In this document: positions 1 to 6,222 of the stretch, piece by piece
Layout of the letters: every line of letters starts with the position of its first letter
Numbering within the stretch: the first letter of the stretch is position 1
NCBI GenBank assembly: GCA_027056465.1
Contig: JALUKS010000088.1
Coordinates: 1 to 7,030 of the forward strand
Length of the DNA: 7,030 nt
Direction: 5' to 3'
From: Sulfurimonas sp.
GTDB lineage: Bacteria; Campylobacterota; Campylobacteria; Campylobacterales; Sulfurimonadaceae
Made by a program: the position numbers and the translations under genes
The notes under the pieces: generated by a model
The model's input: only the letters and a program-made list of their open reading frames with translations
Databases searched by the model: none
Told to the model about the DNA's origin: nothing

Positions 1-2
1 TA

Positions 3-1445
3 AATTATGCAAACAAGGATTTTATAAAATATTATAAAGATACTTTAACGGGATCTTCTATAGAAACAGTTAATAAGATAAGAAAAATTATTTTAAGTGA
101 AGATAGGGATGCTATTTCTAAAGTTGATGTAAAAATGTGGTTTGCCAATATAACGGAAAAAATAGATAAATTAAAAACTGTAAATGATAAACTCACAAAA
201 AATATTGTCTTTTATATTCAAAATGAATTAGAAAATGTAAAAACAAAAGTTTATATATTTATTTTTATCAATATAGTAAGTATGCTAATTTATATATTTG
301 TTATATTATTCATTTTAAAGTTCATTAAGCAAAATAAGCTACATAAAAATTTAATAAGTAAATACATCATCACATCTACCACCAACACAAAAGGAATTAT
401 TACTGATGTCAGTGAAGCATTTGTAGATATTTCAGGCTATACAAAAGAGGAACTGATTAACAAGCCACATAAGATTATTAGACATACAGATATGAGTAAA
501 GAGACATTTAGAAATTTGTGGACAACTATCAAAAGTGGTAAAACTTGGAGAGGCAATATTAAAAATCGTACTAAAGATGGAGGTTACTACTGGGTAGATA
601 CAACAATAGACCCAATTTTTACAAAGAGTGGTAAAATTATTGCCTATACGGCAGTAAGACAAAACATAACAGATAAAATAGAGCTTAGTACACTGAACCA
701 AAGCCTAGAAAACAGAGTAGAGAGTGAAGTCGAAAAAAACCGAGAAAAAGACAAAGCAATGCTTCAACAATCTCGCTTAGCCCAAATGGGGGAGATGATG
801 TCTATGATAGCCCACCAATGGAGACAACCACTCACAGCCATAAGTGCTACGAGTGGTAATCTAACACTTAAAGCAAAACTTGATATGCTAGATAATGAAA
901 CAGTAGTAGAGTTAGGAGAAAAGATATCTGAGTACTCACAACACCTAAGTAGCACAATAGATGACTTTAGAGACTTCTTTAAACCAAATAAAGATCTTCT
1001 AGATATAACATATAAAGAGCTAGTGAAAAGTGTACTGAGTATCATTGAAGACTCTTTAGAGACTAAAAACATAGAACTCAAACAGGATTTAAGAAGTAAT
1101 GCAGTACTCTCAAGCTATCCAAATGAACTCAAACAGGTAATCTTAAACCTTCTAAAAAATGCAGAAGATATTCTTTTAGAAAAAGAGATAGCACATCCAA
1201 CTATCACCATTGAGACAGAGGATAATATACTTAGAGTAAGAGATAACGCGGGAGGAGTACCAAAAGATATAATAGAAAAAGTATTTGACCCATACTTCTC
1301 AACAAAAACTCAAAAAGATGGAACAGGACTTGGTCTGTATATGTCTAAGACTATTATAGAAGAGCATTGTGCTGGAGAGTTACGAGTTTATAATGATGAA
1401 CTTGGTGCTATTTTTGAGATAAAGTTACCAATGAAAAAAGATTAA
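3..1445 (+). CDS. Membrane sensor histidine kinase with probable NIT-type sensor end, Aer-like PAS and HQWRQPL kinase core (5'-partial)
   Basis: This is a sensor kinase that would autophosphorylate and pass phosphate to an unseen response regulator. The frame is open to the window edge. The first Met codon (135) has no Shine-Dalgarno sequence and lies inside a helical region, so the start is upstream and 44 earlier codons are visible. Counting from Met135: residues 1-24 (WFANITEKIDKLKTV) resemble the last helix of nitrate/nitrite-sensing NIT domains. A membrane helix spans about 39-64 and leads almost directly into a PAS domain (76-182) with no HAMP domain between. The PAS looks like E. coli Aer (FVDISGYTKEEL, RHTDM, KNRTKDGGYYW), which suggests a flavin redox sensor. 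A coiled linker (184-212) precedes the H-box with His227 in HQWRQPL. The ATPase part shows N-box NLLKNAED (338-345), DNAGG (370-374), FDPYFSTK (384-391) and GTGLGL (396-401). The kinase call is firm. The NIT and FAD assignments are inferred from motif resemblance. Confidence 0.88.
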   Translation, partial: NYANKDFIKYYKDTLTGSSIETVNKIRKIILSEDRDAISKVDVKMWFANITEKIDKLKTVNDKLTKNIVFYIQNELENVKTKVYIFIFINIVSMLIYIFVILFILKFIKQNKLHKNLISKYIITSTTNTKGIITDVSEAFVDISGYTKEELINKPHKIIRHTDMSKETFRNLWTTIKSGKTWRGNIKNRTKDGGYYWVDTTIDPIFTKSGKIIAYTAVRQNITDKIELSTLNQSLENRVESEVEKNREKDKAMLQQSRLAQMGEMMSMIAHQWRQPLTAISATSGNLTLKAKLDMLDNETVVELGEKISEYSQHLSSTIDDFRDFFKPNKDLLDITYKELVKSVLSIIEDSLETKNIELKQDLRSNAVLSSYPNELKQVILNLLKNAEDILLEKEIAHPTITIETEDNILRVRDNAGGVPKDIIEKVFDPYFSTKTQKDGTGLGLYMSKTIIEEHCAGELRVYNDELGAIFEIKLPMKKD

Positions 1446-1457
1446 AAGGGAACTAAC

Positions 1458-3467
1458 ATGAGAACCATAAATAAACAATATAAAGATTATAATGACCTTG
1501 AAAAATTTATTATCTCTAATCAGATAAAAAATCATGACAATATACTCCTTCAAATTTTCACAGGTGTTTGTGAAGTTAAGTTTATTGAAAAACTGCTTTT
1601 TCAAGTCACTTCTTTAGTGCCACATATTAAAATCATAGGAAGTACTACTAGCGGTGAAATTATAGAAGATAAAACTATAGAAAACTCTACAGTTTTATCA
1701 TTTAGTCTTTTTGAAAAAACAAGAATTGAAACATACTATACAGAAGTAGGTGAAACCAGTTTTCAAACAGCACAAAAACTCATCTCTCAGTTTAACAAAA
1801 ATAGTTTCCCTAAAGTTGCTATCTCGTTTGCAGATGGACTACATGTAAATGGCGAGGAGTTTATAAATACTCTTGGTCGGTACAAGGATGATTTGGTCAT
1901 TGCAGGAGGTTTGGCAGGTGATAATACTGAGTTTAAGCAAACACTTACCTTTACACAAGAGAAAGTTCTCACAAGTGGTGCAGTTATAGCATTGCTCTTT
2001 AATGATGACCTTATAGTCACAACAACAGCTAGTTTTGGTTGGGAAAATGTTGGTAAAACAATGACTATTACAAAATCAGATACAAATAGAGTCTATGAGA
2101 TTGATGGTGTACAAGCTGTAGATATTTATGCTAAATATTTAGGAGAGGACATAGCGAAAAACTTACCAAAAATAGGTGCAGAATTTCCTTTAATTATCAA
2201 AAGAAAAGATTTACGAATACCAAGAGCGATAATGGCTAAACATGATGATGGTTCATTGACATTTGCTGGTAATATCAATATTGGAGACAAAGTTACATTT
2301 GGATATGGAAATATTGAAACTATTTTAAGTTATTCTAATACTATTAAAGATACCCTTTATGACAATAGTAGTGAATCAATCTTTATATACTCCTGTATGG
2401 CAAGAAAAGCACTCCTTCAAGAGAGTATTAACTTAGAGTTACTTCCATTATCTAAAATAGCAAATATAAGTGGCTTTTTTACCTATGGTGAATTTTACTC
2501 AAATACAAGCACTCAAACAAAAGAACTTCTCAATCAAACTATGACTATATTAGGCTTACAGGAAAATACTCATTTAGATACTCACAAGAAATTATCTTCG
2601 ATAAACGATGAACTAGTCACAAAAGATAGAAGAAAAAGTAATAGCTTAACACTTAAGGCACTATCGCATCTTATTTCACAAACATCTTTGGAATTAGAAG
2701 AGATTAACATGTCCTTAGAAAACAAAGTAAAATGTGAAGTTGAAAAAAACAGAGAAAAAGACAAAGCGATGCTGCAGCAGAGTAAATTAGCTCAGATGGG
2801 TGAAATGATAGCCATGATAGCCCATCAGTGGCGTCAACCTTTAAGTGCAGTATCTGCGAATGCTAATGATCTTATTTTAAAGATAATGCTTGATAGCTAT
2901 GATGAAAAATATTTTGATGAAAAACTCAAATCAATTACTGGCTTATCACAACACTTAAGTAAAACTATAGATGACTTTAGAGGCTTTTATAAAGAGGATA
3001 AGGAAAGGGTTGAAATACTTTTTTCAGATATAGCAATAGCTGTTTTAAATATAGTTACAACATCAATAGAAAATAAAAATATCGACATTAACACTGATTT
3101 TAATTGTCACATAAAGATAAACACTTATCCCAACGAGTTAAGACAAGTTATCTTAAATCTTATAAAAAATGCAGAGGATATTCTTGTTGAAAAACAGGTA
3201 GAAACACCTTGTATAAATATCAAAACTTTTGATGATGAAACAAATTCATACTTAATCATTAGTGATAATGGTGGTGGTATTTCTGAGGGCATTATCACTA
3301 AAATTTTTGACCCTTATTTTTCAACAAAAATGAAAAAAGATGGAACAGGTCTTGGTCTCTATATGTCAAAGATAATTATAGAAGAACATTGTAGTGGAAA
3401 AATAGATGTTTACAATGAAAAAGATGGTGCAGTGTTTAAAATAACTATTCCTTTTACCTCCTTTTAA
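1458..3467 (+). CDS. Soluble FIST-domain sensor histidine kinase
   Basis: This 669-residue kinase has no signal peptide or membrane helix, so it should sense a cytoplasmic signal. A FIST_N domain occupies about residues 28-215 (IIGSTTSGEI at 59-68, AGGLAGDN at 149-156). A FIST_C domain follows at about 216-365, recognised by YSCMARKALL (311-320) and SGFFTYGEFY (338-347). FIST domains are proposed to bind small ligands such as amino acids; the ligand here cannot be read. A coiled linker (about 405-445) leads to the kinase core: His456 in HQWRQPL, N-box NLIKNAED (567-574), DNGGG (603-607), FDPYFSTK (617-624) and GTGLGL (629-634). There is no receiver or HPt domain. The start is well supported by AAAAGGGA at 1444-1451, six bases before the ATG. 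The gene lies 12 nt after the upstream kinase and is probably co-transcribed with it. Its core is a paralogue of that kinase, pointing to an old tandem duplication with a swapped sensor. Confidence 0.93.
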   Translation: MRTINKQYKDYNDLEKFIISNQIKNHDNILLQIFTGVCEVKFIEKLLFQVTSLVPHIKIIGSTTSGEIIEDKTIENSTVLSFSLFEKTRIETYYTEVGETSFQTAQKLISQFNKNSFPKVAISFADGLHVNGEEFINTLGRYKDDLVIAGGLAGDNTEFKQTLTFTQEKVLTSGAVIALLFNDDLIVTTTASFGWENVGKTMTITKSDTNRVYEIDGVQAVDIYAKYLGEDIAKNLPKIGAEFPLIIKRKDLRIPRAIMAKHDDGSLTFAGNINIGDKVTFGYGNIETILSYSNTIKDTLYDNSSESIFIYSCMARKALLQESINLELLPLSKIANISGFFTYGEFYSNTSTQTKELLNQTMTILGLQENTHLDTHKKLSSINDELVTKDRRKSNSLTLKALSHLISQTSLELEEINMSLENKVKCEVEKNREKDKAMLQQSKLAQMGEMIAMIAHQWRQPLSAVSANANDLILKIMLDSYDEKYFDEKLKSITGLSQHLSKTIDDFRGFYKEDKERVEILFSDIAIAVLNIVTTSIENKNIDINTDFNCHIKINTYPNELRQVILNLIKNAEDILVEKQVETPCINIKTFDDETNSYLIISDNGGGISEGIITKIFDPYFSTKMKKDGTGLGLYMSKIIIEEHCSGKIDVYNEKDGAVFKITIPFTSF

Positions 3468-3479
3468 CCACAATAAAGA

Positions 3480-3485
3480 TATAAT
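3480..3485 (+). promoter_or_regulatory. Probable sigma-70 -10 box for guaB
   Basis: A perfect TATAAT lies 12 bp after the stop codon of the FIST kinase and about 24 bp before the chosen guaB start. Transcription would begin near 3492 and give a leader of under 20 nt. No good -35 hexamer sits 17 bp upstream, which is usual for Campylobacterota, whose housekeeping promoters depend mainly on the -10 element. No terminator hairpin is visible between 3468 and 3502, so kinase transcripts may also run into guaB. Confidence 0.6.
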
Positions 3486-3498
3486 CCACAAATTTTAA

Positions 3499-3503
3499 AA
3501 GGA
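3499..3503 (+). promoter_or_regulatory. Shine-Dalgarno sequence that decides the guaB start
   Basis: AAGGA is followed after 5 nt by the ATG at 3509. A second in-frame ATG at 3503 overlaps this ribosome binding site and has no other purine-rich site at a workable distance. The later ATG is therefore the better start. Confidence 0.75.
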
Positions 3504-3508
3504 TGACC

Positions 3509-4954
3509 ATGAGAATTCGTAAACAAGCCCTAACATTTGAAGATGTACTTTTAGTACCTCAATATTCCGAAGTTCTTCCAAAAGAAGTATCATTAGAAAC
3601 AAAATTAACAAAAAATATCAGCCTGAAAATTCCTATGGTTTCAGCTGCTATGGACACAGTAACAGAGTATCGTGCAGCTATAGCAATGGCGAGACTTGGT
3701 GGTATCGGTATCATCCATAAAAATATGGATATTGAGACACAATGCAAACAAGTCACAAAGGTTAAAAAGAGCGAAAGTGGGATTATTATCGACCCTATTT
3801 TTGTACATCCAGATGCAACTTTAGCTGATGCTGAACTCCTTATGCAAGAGTTTAAAATCTCAGGTGTGCCTGTTGTCGATACGCACAATAAACTTTTAGG
3901 TATTCTTACAAACCGTGATATGCGTTTTGAAAAAGATATGTCTAAACTCGCTTCAGAAGTTATGACACATATGCCTCTTATAACTGCAACTAAAGGTATT
4001 AGCCTTGATGATGCAGCTGATATTATGCACAAAAACAAGATAGAAAAACTCCCTATTATTGATGAAGATGGTGATTTAAAAGGTCTTGTAACGATTAAAG
4101 ACATCAAAAAACGCATAGAATATCCAAACTCAAACAAAGACTCATTTGGTCGTCTTGTTGTTGGTGCAGCAATCGGTGTTGGTCAGTTTGATCGTGCAAA
4201 AGCACTTGTTGATGCAGGAGTAGATGTTTTAGTTCTTGATTCTGCTCATGGTCATTCTAAAGGTATTCTTGACACTGTAAAGAAAATCAAAGAGACAATG
4301 GAGATAGATATTATCGCTGGAAATATCGCTACTGCTGAAGCGACTCTCGCTCTTATTGAAGCTGGGGCAGATGCTGTTAAAGTTGGTATTGGACCAGGTA
4401 GTATTTGTACTACTAGAATCGTTGCGGGTGTTGGTGTACCACAAATTTCTGCTATTGATGAGTGTGCTGAAGCTGCTCGTCCTCATGGTGTTCCTGTTAT
4501 CGCTGATGGTGGTATCAAATACTCTGGAGATATTTCTAAAGCTCTTGCTGTTGGTGCTTCATGTATCATGGCTGGATCTCTCCTTGCAGGTACTGAAGAG
4601 TCTCCCGGTGAGACTATCATGTTCCAAGGTCGTCAGTACAAATCATACCGTGGTATGGGTTCTATCGGCGCTATGCAAAAGGGTTCAAATGACCGTTACT
4701 TTCAAGAAGGAACTGCAGCTGATAAACTCGTTCCAGAAGGAATAGAAGGTCGTGTTCCATTCCGTGGAAGTATCGCAGGAATTGTGCATCAAATGATGGG
4801 TGGACTTCGTGCTTCAATGGGTTACTGTGGAAGTGAATCTATTGAGATGTTCTGGGATAAAGCTGAGTTTGTTCAGATAACTTCTGCTGGACTTAAAGAG
4901 TCTCATGTTCATGATGTTATCATCACTCAAGAAGCTCCAAACTATCACGTATAA
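3509..4954 (+). CDS. guaB: Inosine-5'-monophosphate dehydrogenase
   Basis: GuaB oxidises IMP to XMP with NAD+, the committing step of GMP synthesis, as a cytoplasmic tetramer. The protein has 481 residues from the ATG at 3509, normal for bacterial IMPDH, and begins MRIRKQALTFEDVLLVP. The barrel starts with the conserved VSAAMDTVTE segment. Two CBS domains are inserted at roughly 92-205. The catalytic cysteine is Cys300 in GPGSICTTR. IMP-site segments IADGG and MAGSLLAGTEE follow, then the flap with YRGMGSIGAM (380-389) and the catalytic Arg396-Tyr397 pair in DRYF. No key residue is missing. DSAHGHS (Ala246) and MGYCGS (Tyr439) match the epsilonproteobacterial/Cryptosporidium type of the enzyme. 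The gene probably has its own promoter at 3480-3485 and is followed after 7 nt by an RDD membrane protein. In Campylobacter jejuni and Helicobacter pylori, as I recall, the upstream neighbour is gatA, which is replaced here by kinases. Confidence 0.98.
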   Translation: MRIRKQALTFEDVLLVPQYSEVLPKEVSLETKLTKNISLKIPMVSAAMDTVTEYRAAIAMARLGGIGIIHKNMDIETQCKQVTKVKKSESGIIIDPIFVHPDATLADAELLMQEFKISGVPVVDTHNKLLGILTNRDMRFEKDMSKLASEVMTHMPLITATKGISLDDAADIMHKNKIEKLPIIDEDGDLKGLVTIKDIKKRIEYPNSNKDSFGRLVVGAAIGVGQFDRAKALVDAGVDVLVLDSAHGHSKGILDTVKKIKETMEIDIIAGNIATAEATLALIEAGADAVKVGIGPGSICTTRIVAGVGVPQISAIDECAEAARPHGVPVIADGGIKYSGDISKALAVGASCIMAGSLLAGTEESPGETIMFQGRQYKSYRGMGSIGAMQKGSNDRYFQEGTAADKLVPEGIEGRVPFRGSIAGIVHQMMGGLRASMGYCGSESIEMFWDKAEFVQITSAGLKESHVHDVIITQEAPNYHV

Positions 4955-4961
4955 TTAGTCT

Positions 4962-5453
4962 ATGAGAGAAGTAAGATATGCAGGATTTTGGATTCGATTT
5001 CTTGCTTCACTTTTAGATACACTTTTTCTCGCTCTCCCAGTCGCCATTGTCATCTACTTTTTAAGTGATGGCAACTGGTTCGACTTTTCACAATACCAAC
5101 AAAATATGATGATGGCAATGAGTGGTAATACTCATGCACTAGATAAGCAACCCCAAACTTCTATGCAGTGGGAAATGCTCTTTGAAATTACAACTCTTTT
5201 AGTAACTCTTCTTTTTTGGAAAAGATGGCGAGGGGCTACCCCTGGGAAGAAGTTCGTACATATTAAGATAGTGGATGCTAAAACACTCAAAGATATAAAT
5301 AATATCCAAGCGATAACTCGCTCTTTTGGGTATATAGTTTCAACATTGGCTTTTTTACTAGGATTTATTATGGTCGCGTTTAGAAGAGACAAAAGAGGTT
5401 TTCATGATTTACTTGCAGGAACTGTTGTCATTTATGAAGAAGAGACTATTTAA
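4962..5453 (+). CDS. RDD-family small membrane protein
   Basis: This is a 163-residue inner-membrane protein of the RDD family, named for conserved Arg and Asp residues. They are seen here as Arg12 and Asp19 in the first helix (WIRFLASLLDT) and Asp149 in RGFHDLLAGT. Membrane helices are likely at about 10-33, 72-86 and 122-140, with a Met/Gln-rich loop at 42-70. The family's WRGATPGKKF segment (89-98) follows helix two. The function of most RDD proteins is unknown; some are linked to ion or solute transport, and nothing here identifies a substrate. The gene begins 7 nt after the guaB stop, has no visible Shine-Dalgarno sequence and has an in-frame TAG at 4956-4958. The ATG at 4962 is therefore the first possible start, and translation probably depends on ribosomes finishing guaB. 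The end overlaps the convergent ttcA-like gene by 8 bp. Confidence 0.9.
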   Translation: MREVRYAGFWIRFLASLLDTLFLALPVAIVIYFLSDGNWFDFSQYQQNMMMAMSGNTHALDKQPQTSMQWEMLFEITTLLVTLLFWKRWRGATPGKKFVHIKIVDAKTLKDINNIQAITRSFGYIVSTLAFLLGFIMVAFRRDKRGFHDLLAGTVVIYEEETI

Positions 5454-5466
5454 TCTCTTCTTTATA
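5433..5466. terminator. Palindrome between convergent genes, possible bidirectional terminator
   Basis: Arms 5433-5445 (TATGAAGAAGAGA) and 5454-5466 (TCTCTTCTTTATA) pair over 13 bp with one G-U pair. The loop (5446-5453, CTATTTAA) is exactly the 8-bp overlap of the two converging genes and contains both stop codons. There is no long T-run after the stem on either side, so intrinsic termination is plausible but not certain. Confidence 0.55.
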
Positions 5467-6222
5467 TGGCTCTTGCATAAAGAAACTATCTACGCTTATA
5501 TTTTTAAACGCAGCATTAAGTGATGTAAAGAGTTGTGGAAAATCCTCTTCCATCTTCGCTAACATCTGTTTAGTATCCTCTCTAGCATGAGGCATCTTGA
5601 CATCAAAACGCATAGCAGGACAAGCCTCATCGCCTATGGCTTCGATGTTGTTATCCACTACGAATGCACGAAGTTGGCGTTCGCGCATCTGAATAAGTGG
5701 ACGGATAACGACAAGACCATTTTCTGCTCTATATTTTGGTGCTAAACTTCTCATCTGACCATTATAGATAAAGTTCATAAAGAAGCTCTCGGCTGCATCA
5801 TCCATATGGTGACCTAATGCCACTTTATTACACCCTAACTCTAACGCTACACTATAGAGATAACCGCGTCGCATACGTGAGAAGAAACTGCAATATGAGG
5901 AGTTTTTACGTATCTTCTCTTTTGCAAGTTCATAGGTTTGTGTAGTCTTCACTACATGCTTGATACCACTCTCTTCACAATGTTTTTCTAGTGCAGAAAA
6001 ATCTTCTCCCATTCCATAAGAGATAGTAACTGCGATAAACTCAAACGCAAAAGGTGCGCGGCGCTGTTGCTCTCTCATAGCATGAATCATAGTAAGAGAG
6101 TCTTTCCCTCCAGAGAGTCCGACAAGTATCTTGTCGCCCTCCTCTATCAGCTTAAACTCAGCGTTTGTTTTACCAAGTCTCGACATTATCTTTTTGGAGA
6201 GTTTAATGCTCTGCTTACTCAA
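5446..6222 (-). CDS. ttcA: TtcA-like tRNA 2-thiocytidine synthetase (PP-loop ATPase) with altered cysteine motif
   Basis: TtcA-family enzymes use ATP and an iron-sulfur cluster to thiolate cytidine 32 in certain tRNAs. The 258-residue protein has the PP-loop GLSGGKDS (Ser37-Ser42), the family segment SRMRRGYLY (115-123), GHHMDD (137-142) and the C-terminal region EACPAMRF (199-206). In E. coli TtcA the cluster is held by two cysteines of CSLCSRLRRG and one later cysteine. Here the first motif reads CSFFSRMRRG, so Cys111 is kept but Phe114 replaces the second cysteine, while Cys201 matches the third. The only other cysteines are Cys82 and Cys131. The start is a TTG that overlaps the end of mtnN by 8 nt. 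GGTGGA lies 8 nt before it, and the reading frame upstream adds nothing conserved. The next Met (residue 13) would remove the conserved N-terminus. Translation is probably coupled to mtnN. Family membership is firm; the exact tRNA reaction is less certain because of the altered motif. Confidence 0.88.
   Translation of the reverse strand: MSKQSIKLSKKIMSRLGKTNAEFKLIEEGDKILVGLSGGKDSLTMIHAMREQQRRAPFAFEFIAVTISYGMGEDFSALEKHCEESGIKHVVKTTQTYELAKEKIRKNSSYCSFFSRMRRGYLYSVALELGCNKVALGHHMDDAAESFFMNFIYNGQMRSLAPKYRAENGLVVIRPLIQMRERQLRAFVVDNNIEAIGDEACPAMRFDVKMPHAREDTKQMLAKMEEDFPQLFTSLNAAFKNISVDSFFMQEPYKEEIK

Noticed and set aside
135..137. ATG at 135 as the start of the first kinase
   Set aside because: It has no Shine-Dalgarno sequence, the same frame stays open to position 3 with sensible helical protein, and starting here would cut the sensor domain inside its last helix.
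2714..3455. Recent gene conversion between the two kinase cores
   Set aside because: The protein match is high in the linker and H-box, but the DNA differs at many third codon positions and the ATPase parts diverge. This fits an old duplication under selection rather than recent exchange.
3559..4137. Long open frame of 192 codons on the minus strand inside guaB
   Set aside because: It lies wholly antisense to a certain guaB, has hydrophobic low-complexity content typical of antisense frames, and matches no family I recognise.
4356..4745. Leucine-rich 129-codon open frame on the plus strand in another frame of guaB
   Set aside because: It is an out-of-frame shadow of guaB over its active-site region, and the leucine and valine bias comes from the codon structure of the real gene.
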